The position numbers and the translations under genes were made by a program. Shown here piece after piece: positions 1 through 7,378 of a stretch of DNA of 20,495 bases (its first letter is position 1; each line of letters starts with the position of its first letter). Origin of the DNA: Ferrithrix thermotolerans DSM 19514 (GTDB lineage Bacteria > Actinomycetota > Acidimicrobiia > Acidimicrobiales > Ilumatobacteraceae); NCBI GenBank assembly GCA_945878705.1, contig CAMCUE010000001.1:1-20495 (forward strand). Direction: 5' to 3'. The notes beneath the pieces are model-generated. The model made no database searches, was not told the origin of the DNA, and saw only the letters and a program-made list of their open reading frames with translations.

Positions 1-182
1 CTGCCGATGCGGGCTTTTCTGCTTGAGGTGCTGAACGAGCCAAAACCCGGCCATGCAACCTTGTTGCCTTGCTTAGCGGATGAGACGACGAGCTCAAAGA
101 ATTCGGAAATCGTGCGTTCGGCATCTGCCTTCGACACTCCAGCTTTCTGAGACACTGCATCGATCAATTCTGCTTTAGTCAT
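1..182 (-). CDS. hup: HU-type nucleoid DNA-binding protein, 3' part cut by window edge
   Basis: The minus-strand ORF begins at the ATG at 182-180 and runs off the left edge, so only about 60 N-terminal residues are present. It opens MTKAELIDAVSQKAGVSKAD and continues to a GFGSF segment followed by SSRKARIGR. This matches the HU/IHF fold: two N-terminal helices, the GFG turn, and the start of the beta-arm with basic residues. HU bends and compacts DNA as a dimer in the nucleoid. Unlike most genes in this window it has a proper ribosome-binding site (AGGA at 189-192, six bases before the ATG). In many actinobacteria HU has a Lys/Ala/Pro-rich C-terminal tail; that part lies outside the window. 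Seen: sequence and motifs; known: family role. Confidence is high. Confidence 0.93.
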   Translation of the reverse strand, partial: MTKAELIDAVSQKAGVSKADAERTISEFFELVVSSAKQGNKVAWPGFGSFSTSSRKARIG

Positions 183-185
183 TTT

Positions 186-192
186 CTTTCCT
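186..192 (-). promoter_or_regulatory. Shine-Dalgarno site of the HU gene
   Basis: Read on the minus strand, AGGAAAG lies three bases before the ATG (AGGA core at six bases). It is one of the few convincing Shine-Dalgarno sites in the window and supports the chosen HU start. Confidence 0.6.
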
Positions 193-450
193 GCTTTCTC
201 GGTTACGGAACACCGTAGACATATATTTGAGTAGGTTCACCGACAAATTGCAAGCATTGTCGCTGTTCAAGATGAATTTTCGAGAAACTTTTATTTCTGA
301 TTTTTCTCGACAAATTTTTACTTTCTGAAATGAAAATTTCAAAAAAATATAATTCAGAGACGATTCGTTTGCGTTTTTTGGATCATCAGTCTAGGATTGC
401 CAACTTTCACTAAACCCATACCCCATATGGCTTTTACGGGATAATATTTC

Positions 451-459
451 TGTGGATAA
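451..459 (-). promoter_or_regulatory. Perfect DnaA box (TTATCCACA on minus strand)
   Basis: The plus strand reads TGTGGATAA, the exact complement of the strongest consensus DnaA box. It sits in AT-rich intergenic DNA upstream of phoH and downstream (in plus coordinates) of the divergent HU start. It is a single box without the clustered boxes expected of an origin, so a DnaA-responsive regulatory site or chance occurrence is more likely than oriC. Confidence 0.45.
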
Positions 460-628
460 CTGTTAAGAAATTGTTTTATGACATCGGTTATTGAAAAATT
501 CGACAACAAAATATCTCCGCACAAAACTTTGGTGATGGCAGATCTGTACTCAATTTCTGTGCAACCAAAAAGAATTTTAAAAAAACTTTTTAAAAATACT
601 AAAAAACCTCGCTGTTTGAGACTTTTTC

Positions 629-2068
629 ATGACCAGCCATCCACCAGCGCAACGTCTGCACCGACCACACTTAAGTTCGTTGTCAACACAAACTTCGCTT
701 TCTGAAAAAACTCTTGCGCAAATCGCAGAAATTTTTGCGACACCAGTTGGTTCGCGAGTCGTCCTAGATACTTCGGTGCTCGTCGCAGATCCGAATTGCT
801 TAAATTCTTTTCCGAACTGCGCAATTGTCATTCCACTTACCGTGATCGAAGAGCTTGATGGCTTAAAAACTCGAATGGATGATGTCGGGCGCTCGGCGCG
901 AAGCGCATTGCGATCTATAGAAGACCTTCGACGCAAGGCTGGTGGCTCGCTAAAAGATCCGACACCAATTAACGGCACCGATGCCAGCGGCACAGTTCAG
1001 ATTGAAGTCAATGGAATCCAAAATCATCTACTGATTGAACATGGACTTGATCCAAAGGTGCCAGATAATCGGATCATTGGTGCCGCTTTGGGTCAGGCCG
1101 CAATTTCTCCAACATGTATTGTCTCAAATGATGCAGCACTAAGAATCAAGGCCGCTCATCTTGGATTAACCGCACTCGAACACAGACCAGTTAACGGCGG
1201 TCGCAATGAACGGCCAATGGGTTGGTCCACTTTTGATACTTCTGTCGAAGTGATTGACAGTCTTTACAAATCTGAAGGCATCGAAAAATCTGAAATTAAA
1301 AAGGCTTCTGGTCTTTACGAAAATAACTTCGCAGTATTGCGCTGCGGTTCGCAATCGGCGTTGACTCGATGCTTCGACAATGAACTCAAACTGATTCAAC
1401 AAACAGCACCACAAGCGTGGGGGTTGCGGGCACGAAATAAAGAACAGCGGTTCGCTCTTGAACTATTGCTTGACCCGAAAATAACCGTCGTTGCTCTTGA
1501 CGGTCGCGCCGGCACGGGTAAGACCGTTTTGGCGATTGCCGCTGGTCTTGAGCAAGTCGTTGAGCAACATCGCTATGAACGCCTTGCTGTGTACCGACCC
1601 CTTGTCCCAGTTGGTCGCACAGATGTTGGTTTTCTGCCCGGTGGACTTGAAGAAAAACTCGATCCTTGGATGTCGGCAATTCACGATGCAGTGGTTGCAC
1701 TAACCGACGACAGATCAAGCCGAGATGCTCGAGGACTTATAGATGACCTTATTGATCGTGGTCAATTAACACTTGAGTCGGTAACTTTCTTGCGCGGTCG
1801 AAGTTTGCAGGCCCAAATCGTGGTCGTCGACGAAGCCCAAAACCTTGAACCGACGACTCTTAAGACGATTTTGACTCGTATCGGTGATGGCACGAAAGTG
1901 ATATTCACCGGTGACACCAGCCAGATTGACGCCCCTTACATGGGAGAATCAAATAACGCTTTAGCCGTATTGGTGCAGGCTTTTGCTGGACAAAGTTGCT
2001 TTGGACATATCACTCTTGAAGCCTGCGAACGCAGTGAAGTTGCCAGTCTCGCAGCCGAATTACTTTAA
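629..2068 (+). CDS. phoH: PIN-domain/PhoH-family ATPase (PhoH2-like)
   Basis: The 479-residue protein joins an N-terminal PIN RNase domain (about 42-185) to a C-terminal PhoH ATPase (about 260-479). In the PIN part, VVLDTSVLVADP gives the first acidic residue (D47); further acids lie in IPLTVIEELDGLK, DPKVPDNRIIGA and VSNDAAL. The ATPase part has Walker A GRAGTGKT (292-299) and Walker B VVVDEAQ (398-404), then FTGDTSQID. PhoH2 proteins of this layout are described as RNA helicase/RNase enzymes, often beside toxin-antitoxin genes; no antitoxin-like ORF is seen here. The ATG at 629 is the only ATG before the PIN core; there is no good Shine-Dalgarno site. The N-terminal 40 residues are poorly conserved-looking. 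Function is known for the family; substrate here is unknown. Confidence 0.9.
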   Translation: MTSHPPAQRLHRPHLSSLSTQTSLSEKTLAQIAEIFATPVGSRVVLDTSVLVADPNCLNSFPNCAIVIPLTVIEELDGLKTRMDDVGRSARSALRSIEDLRRKAGGSLKDPTPINGTDASGTVQIEVNGIQNHLLIEHGLDPKVPDNRIIGAALGQAAISPTCIVSNDAALRIKAAHLGLTALEHRPVNGGRNERPMGWSTFDTSVEVIDSLYKSEGIEKSEIKKASGLYENNFAVLRCGSQSALTRCFDNELKLIQQTAPQAWGLRARNKEQRFALELLLDPKITVVALDGRAGTGKTVLAIAAGLEQVVEQHRYERLAVYRPLVPVGRTDVGFLPGGLEEKLDPWMSAIHDAVVALTDDRSSRDARGLIDDLIDRGQLTLESVTFLRGRSLQAQIVVVDEAQNLEPTTLKTILTRIGDGTKVIFTGDTSQIDAPYMGESNNALAVLVQAFAGQSCFGHITLEACERSEVASLAAELL

Positions 2069-2133
2069 AGAATTTCATTCCTGAAGTTTGATTAAATTTT
2101 CTCAAAAATTAGAGAAATAAATAAAAAAATAGG

Positions 2134-2163
2134 TTGACAACCATCATCTATTAGGCGTACTCT
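2134..2163 (+). promoter_or_regulatory. Promoter of the whiB-like gene, predicting a leaderless mRNA
   Basis: A perfect -35 TTGACA (2134-2139), an 18-bp spacer and -10 TACTCT (2158-2163) are followed after seven bases by the GTG start at 2171. Transcription would begin at or within a base or so of the start codon. Confidence 0.7.
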
Positions 2164-2170
2164 CCACTTA

Positions 2171-2551
2171 GTGCTAAAAACACGGGATTCTGCTAAGAGC
2201 GACCCGAAGATTGAACGGGCCGAGTACGTCGTTGCCCTAGACCAAAATGTATCAATTCAGTCGGAGACATTACGCGAAATTCTTGACTGGGGTCGATTAG
2301 CAAACTGCAAAGGAAAAATGAAACTATTCTTTGCGCCCAAAGCCGAGCGCCCACAAGCTCGAAGCCGCCGTGAAGCAAAAGCACATTCCCTTTGTGTGAT
2401 GTGCGCCGTTCAGACAAGTTGTTTAGAGTTTGCACGCGAACACCATGAGCTTGGATATTGGGGAGGAGAAAACGAAGAGCAACGTCATCTTGCTGGCTTT
2501 AAAGTTTCTGCCCCAATCGGTGTCAGAGCACACCACGATCGCAAGGCCTGA
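2171..2551 (+). CDS. WhiB-family iron-sulfur transcriptional regulator
   Basis: The 126-residue protein has the four-cysteine WhiB pattern: C46, then C75-x2-C78-x5-C84, followed by the turn GYWGGENEEQR (95-105), close to the G[VI]WGG signature. In this actinobacterial family the cysteines hold a [4Fe-4S] cluster, and the protein acts with the primary sigma factor on promoters. The C-terminal segment is short and weakly basic, ending AHHDRKA. The start is GTG, chosen because a good promoter places the transcript 5' end there and because it leaves a typical N-terminal segment before C46. Which Wbl class (WhiB1-7) it belongs to cannot be decided from the sequence alone; lack of an AT-hook argues against WhiB7. 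The gene looks monocistronic or leads the LEH-like gene 40 bp downstream. Confidence 0.9.
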   Translation: MLKTRDSAKSDPKIERAEYVVALDQNVSIQSETLREILDWGRLANCKGKMKLFFAPKAERPQARSRREAKAHSLCVMCAVQTSCLEFAREHHELGYWGGENEEQRHLAGFKVSAPIGVRAHHDRKA

Positions 2552-2591
2552 CAAACTCTAGTAACGCTGACTTGCCTGTAGCTGGCGTGTC

Positions 2592-3002
2592 ATGATTGAA
2601 TACATGAAATCAGCAGCCAAAAACCCAGACTCACTAGTAACAAATTTTATTGAACTGATTCAAGGACACCACCTCACAGCAGCACTCGAGTTGGTTTCAA
2701 TCGACTGTGAATATGACAATGTGCCAATCACTAAAGTCTTTGGTCGAGCAGCAATTGAACAAACCTTGGGTGGGTTTCTCGCCGAGTGCAGCGCTTACGA
2801 GTGGTTGATCCACCATCAAGTTGCGAGTGGCGATCTAGAACACGGCGTCGTAATGAACGAGCGTACAGATCGGTTTGAAATTGATGGCCGATGGGTAGAT
2901 CTAGATGTTGCAGGTTTATTTGTAATCAGTGACGGAAAAATTGCTTTGTGGCGAGATTATTTTGACCGTGAAATTTTTACTAAAGCACTTGCCGCGAAAT
3001 AA
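2592..3002 (+). CDS. Limonene-1,2-epoxide hydrolase-family protein (SnoaL/NTF2-like fold)
   Basis: The 136-residue protein matches the small epoxide hydrolase family typified by Rhodococcus LEH (about 149 aa). The catalytic Asp-Arg-Asp set can be placed: R91 and D93 in NERTD and D122 in LWRDYFD, while Y41 and N43 in CEYDNVPI correspond to the water-positioning Tyr and Asn. The enzyme opens an epoxide by direct attack of water, without a covalent intermediate. In actinobacteria relatives act on terpene, fatty or sterol epoxides; the substrate here is unknown. The ATG at 2592 is used; a second ATG four codons later is possible, and no Shine-Dalgarno site is visible. It lies between whiB-like and dnaQ-like genes with no pathway partner nearby. 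Confidence 0.85.
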   Translation: MIEYMKSAAKNPDSLVTNFIELIQGHHLTAALELVSIDCEYDNVPITKVFGRAAIEQTLGGFLAECSAYEWLIHHQVASGDLEHGVVMNERTDRFEIDGRWVDLDVAGLFVISDGKIALWRDYFDREIFTKALAAK

Positions 3003-3028
3003 CTCGCGTTAGTACAACACGCATTCGC

Positions 3029-3034
3029 TACATT
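3029..3034 (+). promoter_or_regulatory. -10 box of the dnaQ-like gene
   Basis: TACATT is followed after seven bases by the ATG at 3042, the same geometry as at the whiB-like gene. No convincing -35 was found. It supports the ATG rather than the TTG at 3033, which lies within this box. Confidence 0.5.
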
Positions 3035-3041
3035 GACTTTA

Positions 3042-3632
3042 ATGATTAATGATTTAGCCAATAAATCACTCGAAGAAATTCGATTTGCCGTTGTTGATAC
3101 CGAAACTACAGGCTTGTCCGGCACTGACGACTATGTCCTGCAACTTGGGGTTGTCGTCGCTCGGTCTGATGGCACAATCGAAGATCAATATGAAACATTT
3201 GTTCGGCGCAATTTCTGGAAGCCGGGCAGACTCGGCGCTTTCAAAGTACACGGAATCACACGACGCAATCTTTGGCGCGGCATTTCTCCAAACGAGATGC
3301 TCGAGCGACTAAACGATTATCTATCTACGACAATTTTTGTCGCGCACAACGCCAAGTTCGACATTGCATTTCTGACAAGCGAAGCAACTCGTGCAAACAC
3401 CTCTATTAATTTAAACGGGCCGCTTGACACGCTGAAACTTTCTCGAGCACTTGACCCAAAGCGTTCACTCTCACATCGTCTTAAAGATGTAACGGCCCGC
3501 TACAACGTAGTTGTTGCCCGCCCACATGACGCCCTTGCTGACGCCCTCGGGACTGCGCTCGTTTTGCCACATTTATTACGCGCTCACAACATCACCACTG
3601 CCGAGCAACTCAAAACACACTTCGGCGCCTAA
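3042..3632 (+). CDS. DnaQ-like 3'-5' exonuclease (DEDDh family)
   Basis: This 196-residue protein has all three exonuclease motifs: ExoI VVDTETTG, ExoII VAHNAKFDIAFL and ExoIII HDALADA, the last with the His of the DEDDh type. The fold is that of DNA polymerase III epsilon proofreading subunits and related stand-alone exonucleases, which remove nucleotides from 3' ends with two metal ions. A polymerase epsilon role is possible, but the protein lacks a long C-terminal polymerase-binding extension, so a free repair exonuclease is equally likely. The start at ATG 3042 fits the -10 box; the upstream TTG would add only three residues. The gene ends one base before the convergent pafC stop codon, leaving no room for a classic terminator. 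Confidence 0.88.
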   Translation: MINDLANKSLEEIRFAVVDTETTGLSGTDDYVLQLGVVVARSDGTIEDQYETFVRRNFWKPGRLGAFKVHGITRRNLWRGISPNEMLERLNDYLSTTIFVAHNAKFDIAFLTSEATRANTSINLNGPLDTLKLSRALDPKRSLSHRLKDVTARYNVVVARPHDALADALGTALVLPHLLRAHNITTAEQLKTHFGA

Positions 3633-3633
3633 G

Positions 3634-4719
3634 TTATTTAGTTGAACCACCTGCTAGATAGCGGGTAAGAACTTTTTGTGCAGATAGTTTGCCCAGGTTT
3701 TTAAACTCAACAGGTTTAATTACTTTGACCCCATTTCCGGCACGCAACAGCATCCGACCCAGCCATTGCTCAGAAGTGATCGACATCGTGATATCAACGA
3801 CATTGCGGTTGTTGATCTTTTTATTGACTCGTGAGATATATGGATACGACTCAACGATCCATCGGGCTGCCGGCTCAACACGCAGCGTTACTTGCTGCAT
3901 CGTTGAGTCAAACCACTGCGAATCATTTTCAAAAACTTGTTCTAATTCATCGAAAATGCCGACTGCTGTAAGTTGCTCAATTCGATCAACTCTAAATATG
4001 CGATCCTCGCCGGACTGATGATCGTCGGCGGCAACATACCAATGACCTGAATCTTCGAATACTTTTCGTGCAGTGATTACTCGTTTTGAACGCTTCTGTG
4101 ACGCTGGTGAAAAATATTCAATGTCGTGTCGTTCGCCAGTGGTTGCTGCATGGCGAAGTTCTTTTACAAATTTGGTATCGGGAAGCTCCACTTTTATCGT
4201 TTCGGCACCCAACGGCATTAGAGGTGCGATTTTGGCTAATGCAGTCGAAAGTGACCCTTTCTTGTCTGCACCAGGCAACTGCAATGCAGTCTGAGCCATC
4301 ACTGAAATCGCAAACAACTCGGCAGTACTGAGTTTTAACGGCCGCGAAAACACCAATGGAACTTCGGCTATGACCATGCCGTCGTCCATAAACACATCAA
4401 TAAGTGCATCGGGGCTGTATGGCGGTACGCCACAAACAGCAGCCATCTGAATATCGTCTATTAGTTCTGTTTCGGTGAGGCCAAACTGTTTGGCCATCGT
4501 TGAAATTTTTACTCGCTTGCGTTGCATTATCCATGGCAACATCACCAGCAACCCAGTAACGCGTTGTGCGGCACTGCGCGGCCCGCGACGACTCGCTTTT
4601 TTTACAGGTTTTTTAATTACGGCTTTTTTGACTGGTTTTTTGATGGTTTTCTTTATTGCAGGTTTTTTAATTACAGGTTTTTTGACTGGTTTTTTGACGC
4701 TCGCCTTTTTAGGTTTCAT
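3634..4719 (-). CDS. pafC: PafC-like WYL-domain transcriptional regulator with lysine-rich N-terminus
   Basis: The 361-residue protein corresponds to PafC of actinobacteria: a winged-helix segment (about 50-110, with CGVPPYSPDALIDV) and a WYL domain (about 190-285, with GHWYVAADDHQSGEDRIFRVDRIEQL), then a WCX-type C-terminal region. PafB and PafC together activate the LexA/RecA-independent DNA-damage response in mycobacteria; the WYL domain is proposed to sense single-stranded nucleic acid. The ATG overlaps the pafB stop as ATGA, indicating translational coupling. It is about 45 residues longer than usual because residues 2-48 form a Lys/Pro/Ala/Val repeat (see separate entry). The usual neighbours pafA and tatA/tatC are not next to it here. 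Family identity is firm; the DNA-damage role is carried over from mycobacteria. Confidence 0.9.
   Translation of the reverse strand: MKPKKASVKKPVKKPVIKKPAIKKTIKKPVKKAVIKKPVKKASRRGPRSAAQRVTGLLVMLPWIMQRKRVKISTMAKQFGLTETELIDDIQMAAVCGVPPYSPDALIDVFMDDGMVIAEVPLVFSRPLKLSTAELFAISVMAQTALQLPGADKKGSLSTALAKIAPLMPLGAETIKVELPDTKFVKELRHAATTGERHDIEYFSPASQKRSKRVITARKVFEDSGHWYVAADDHQSGEDRIFRVDRIEQLTAVGIFDELEQVFENDSQWFDSTMQQVTLRVEPAARWIVESYPYISRVNKKINNRNVVDITMSITSEQWLGRMLLRAGNGVKVIKPVEFKNLGKLSAQKVLTRYLAGGSTK
4591..4710 (-). repeat. Degenerate repeat encoding the KKP-rich N-terminus of PafC
   Basis: About 40 codons encode repeated units of the form KKPV/KKPA/IKKP. On the plus strand this shows as repeated blocks such as GGTTTTTTGACT and GGTTTTTTAATTAC. 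The pattern resembles the H1-like basic tails found on bacterial HU proteins. The repeat could change length by slippage in multiples of the unit without breaking the frame. Confidence 0.75.
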
Positions 4720-5669
4720 GACTTACCTGCAACTAATTCTTCGAGCCATGCAACAACTTGCTGACGAACTCGTGGTGGCGCAAGTACCTCGGCGCTCTCA
4801 ACCATCGCAAACAACCACAATCTAAACGCCGACAAATTTCCACACGGGATAGAAAATTCAACACTTCCATTGGGGTGCTCTCTGATCACGGCACCATCTC
4901 CAAACTCGTTGCGGACTCCGGCGGCTAGTGCCCTATCGACAAGCACAGTTGCCGTTGTTTCTTCTCCGTCACCTGCAGCCAACATTTGTTTTTCAGTCGG
5001 CACTGCGGCTGCAACATCAAATCCACTTGGTGTTTTAAATGCTCGAGTTTGACTTGAAGCGACTTTGCCTTCTATCCGGTCGACTCGAAAGACTCGTTTG
5101 TCTTTGCGCAAATGATCAAACCCAATGATGTACCAAAATCCACTTCGAGACAGCATTCCGTATGGGTCGACCTGGCGCTTTTCGCCTTTGTATTCAAAAT
5201 TAAGAGTGCGCCGTTGCATCACTGCGTCGGTGATCGCACTCATATTTTGGTCGACTAATCCGATGTTCACGCTCAGCGAAGTTGACTGCATCGCTCGTTC
5301 ACCACCAAGCTTCCAAAGTGCTTCTTCACCATGTTGTGCCCCGAGATGCACTGTCGCCACTGCAAGTTGCAACGCAATTCGCTCTTCTTCAGAAAGCAGT
5401 AAGTCACTCAGCTCATAGTTTGATCGATTAACCCAATATGTAACTTCGCCTGCCGCGTCTCCGCCCAAAGTTTTTGTCTCAATTGGAATTCGCATTTCGC
5501 GTAACGCGGCTTTATCACGTTCAAAAGCAGCGCGGGCTGCTTCGTCGCCATCTGGATATTGCTTACCGAGTTCTTGACGAATCTGACGCAAAGTCAACGG
5601 TCGATTACGGTCAACTAATAAAGCAAGCAGATTTAGCATTCGCTCGGCTTGCGATATTCTCATTGTCAT
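4716..5669 (-). CDS. pafB: PafB-like WYL-domain transcriptional regulator
   Basis: The 317-residue protein has an N-terminal winged helix (about 5-65; RMLNLLALLVDRNRPLTLRQIR, then FERDKAALREMRIPIET, the classic WYL-family HTH region) and a WYL domain (about 145-215; LNFEYKGEKRQVDPYG, GFWYIIGFD, FRVDRIEG). The C-terminal part resembles the WCX domain. It is first in a two-gene unit with pafC, as in mycobacteria, where PafB-PafC form a heterodimeric activator of DNA-repair genes. The ATG at 5669 follows a -10 box TACTAT by six bases, so a leaderless mRNA is likely. pgi lies 45 bp upstream on the same strand, but the promoter gives pafBC independent expression. A second in-frame ATG two codons later is an alternative. 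Confidence 0.9.
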   Translation of the reverse strand: MTMRISQAERMLNLLALLVDRNRPLTLRQIRQELGKQYPDGDEAARAAFERDKAALREMRIPIETKTLGGDAAGEVTYWVNRSNYELSDLLLSEEERIALQLAVATVHLGAQHGEEALWKLGGERAMQSTSLSVNIGLVDQNMSAITDAVMQRRTLNFEYKGEKRQVDPYGMLSRSGFWYIIGFDHLRKDKRVFRVDRIEGKVASSQTRAFKTPSGFDVAAAVPTEKQMLAAGDGEETTATVLVDRALAAGVRNEFGDGAVIREHPNGSVEFSIPCGNLSAFRLWLFAMVESAEVLAPPRVRQQVVAWLEELVAGKS

Positions 5670-5675
5670 AGACCC

Positions 5676-5681
5676 ATAGTA
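5676..5681 (-). promoter_or_regulatory. -10 box of pafB-pafC
   Basis: On the minus strand TACTAT is followed by six bases (GGGTCT) and the ATG of pafB. The predicted transcript starts at the ATG. The -35 region is weak. Confidence 0.6.
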
Positions 5682-5714
5682 GGTCGTTTAACTATCGTCA
5701 CCGACGAACAGTAA

Positions 5715-7352
5715 TTAGTTCTTTCGATGCTGGCGATACAAATCTATAAGTCTTTGGGTTGACCCGTCAGGTTGATCTTTCGCGCTGGTTTGACTCGGCA
5801 CAGATGAACCTGATATCTCGTTTGATAACTCGCTGGCGAGCGATTTACCTAGTTCAACTCCCCACTGATCAAAACTGTTTATACCAAATACGACGCCTTG
5901 AACAAACACTCGGTGCTCATACATCGCAATTAATGCACCGAGAGTTCGCGCAGTCATTACACGCGCGAGCACCGTTGTTGACGGTCGATTGCCCGCCATC
6001 ACTCGGTGGTTAATTATCTTCTCGGAAGGTTGCTCAAGACTAATTTCTTCGATCGTGCGCCCAAACGCCAGAGCTTTTGATTGGGCAAACATGTTGGCGA
6101 TAAGTGCGTCGTGTGCCTCGTGCTGTTCATGGACAGGCTGAGAAAAACCAATGAACTCAACAGGCACAACATCTGTGCCCTGGTGCAACATTTGAAAAAA
6201 TGCATGTTGCGCATTCGTACCGACTCCACCCCAAACAACTGGTGATGTGCGCATTGCAGTGGCGCTTCCATCAACCTGAACCGATTTTCCATTACTTTCC
6301 ATAATCAACTGCTGCAAATAGTTTGCAAGTGACCGCAATTGAAATGCATATGGAATAAATGCCTGGCTCGTGTGACCGAGCACGCTGAAATTCCAGACAT
6401 CTATTAAGCCAAGAATCAATGGGACATTATTTTCTGGAGTCGAATTTTGCATATGGTCATCAACTGCGCGCATGCCAGCCAGAAACTCATCAAAGACATC
6501 AGGGCCAAAAGCAATAATCGGCGCAAGACTCATCGCAGACGAAATTGAAAATCGACCACCGACCCAGGGCCAAATATTAAAAGAGTTTGCAGCAATTACG
6601 CCCGCCTTTATTGCGCGTTCGGGGTGTGCCGAGACAACGACAAAGTGATCCGCAAGAGTCTTGTCGTTTCGGTCGACGCCAAGTTTTTCGGCAAGCCAAC
6701 TTCTAGCGATCTTCGCATTTGCCAGCGTCTCAACGGTATTAAAAGACTTTGAGCAAACGATAAACAAAGTCTCGCTAGCGTCGGACTTTTTCAATACTGA
6801 CTCAATCTCATGGGCATCGATATTGCCAATAAATGTACATTCAACTGCCGTTTCATAATTTGGCGAGAGGGCATCAAAAATTAGGGCCGGCCCAAGGTCG
6901 CTTCCACCGATACCGATACTCACTATTTTTTTGAACTTTTTGTCGGTTCTTATTGAGTTGGCAAACTTTCTGAGTGAATCTAACTCTGTGTGGACTTGGG
7001 CGATCACATCTACCCCGTCAACAATCAAAGTTTGCTTGTTGTCGGCTCGCAGAGCAGTATGCAATACAGCCTGCTGCTCTGACCAATTAATTTTTACACC
7101 ATTTCGCATCTCGTTGAATTGCTCTGTGATCTGTAAATCCTTTGCCAGCGCCAACAATTCGTCGAGCACCTGGTCGTCGATCAATTGCTTAGAAAAATCA
7201 ACGTATATCTCGTCTTTTGAATCCCACAGACTGCGACTAAATTTCACAGAGCGAGTCAGGTCTTGACTAAACAATATTCGCAAAGATGTGTCACTCAATC
7301 GTTTGGCATGGGCCAAAACTCTTTGCCAAACTTTTAGCGACTCTTCGGCCAT
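5715..7352 (-). CDS. pgi: Glucose-6-phosphate isomerase
   Basis: The 545-residue enzyme interconverts glucose-6-phosphate and fructose-6-phosphate in the cytoplasm. Length is normal for the family. Visible motifs: phosphate-binding SIGIGGSDLG (145-154) and SKSFNTVETL (201-210), the signature WVGGRFSISSAMSL (263-276), GTNAQHAFFQ (378-387), and near the C-terminus FDQWGVELGK with the conserved Lys. The position that in E. coli Pgi holds the catalytic Glu (WGEPGTN) reads WGGVGTN here, so G376 replaces Glu; I recall glycine at this site in some proteobacterial enzymes too, so it may be a lineage variant rather than a defect. The start ATG at 7352 follows a TAGCCT -10 box by seven bases. The gene is divergent from rarD with only 26 bp between start codons. 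Confidence 0.95.
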   Translation of the reverse strand: MAEESLKVWQRVLAHAKRLSDTSLRILFSQDLTRSVKFSRSLWDSKDEIYVDFSKQLIDDQVLDELLALAKDLQITEQFNEMRNGVKINWSEQQAVLHTALRADNKQTLIVDGVDVIAQVHTELDSLRKFANSIRTDKKFKKIVSIGIGGSDLGPALIFDALSPNYETAVECTFIGNIDAHEIESVLKKSDASETLFIVCSKSFNTVETLANAKIARSWLAEKLGVDRNDKTLADHFVVVSAHPERAIKAGVIAANSFNIWPWVGGRFSISSAMSLAPIIAFGPDVFDEFLAGMRAVDDHMQNSTPENNVPLILGLIDVWNFSVLGHTSQAFIPYAFQLRSLANYLQQLIMESNGKSVQVDGSATAMRTSPVVWGGVGTNAQHAFFQMLHQGTDVVPVEFIGFSQPVHEQHEAHDALIANMFAQSKALAFGRTIEEISLEQPSEKIINHRVMAGNRPSTTVLARVMTARTLGALIAMYEHRVFVQGVVFGINSFDQWGVELGKSLASELSNEISGSSVPSQTSAKDQPDGSTQRLIDLYRQHRKN

Positions 7353-7359
7353 TGAATTA

Positions 7360-7369
7360 AGGCTACTGA
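7360..7369. promoter_or_regulatory. Bidirectional promoter core between pgi and the rarD-like gene
   Basis: The sequence AGGCTACTGA reads TAGCCT on the minus strand (7360-7365; seven bases before the pgi ATG) and TACTGA on the plus strand (7364-7369; nine bases before the rarD ATG). The two -10 boxes overlap by two bases. Any -35 contacts would fall in the partner's coding sequence. Confidence 0.5.
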
Positions 7370-7378
7370 CTAGGGTGA

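Larger units (their letters stand above)
183..628. other. AT-rich intergenic region between the HU gene and phoH
   Basis: This 446-bp stretch is the only gap over 300 bp. It separates two divergent genes and is visibly richer in A/T than its surroundings, with A- and T-tracts at 295-350 and 560-606. It holds a perfect DnaA box (451-459), a plausible plus-strand promoter (TTGCGT 369-374, 17-bp spacer, TAGGAT 392-397) and another -10-like TAATAT (442-447). A hairpin TGAAAT-GAAA-ATTTCA lies around 327-342. A 75-codon ORF from 478 overlaps phoH in another frame and looks spurious. No RNA gene was recognised. The A/T tracts could be curved DNA or nucleoid-protein binding sites. Confidence 0.6.

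Noticed and set aside
451..459. Chromosomal origin of replication
   Set aside because: A single DnaA box, no dnaA/dnaN/gyrB or rpmH nearby; kept only as a possible regulatory site.
478..705. 75-codon ORF upstream of and overlapping phoH
   Set aside because: It overlaps the PIN domain start in another frame, has biased A-rich composition, and no recognisable motif.
2098..2117. Inverted repeat TTTCTC/GAGAAA after phoH as an intrinsic terminator
   Set aside because: Six AT-rich pairs with an eight-base loop and an A-rich, not T-rich, continuation; too weak.
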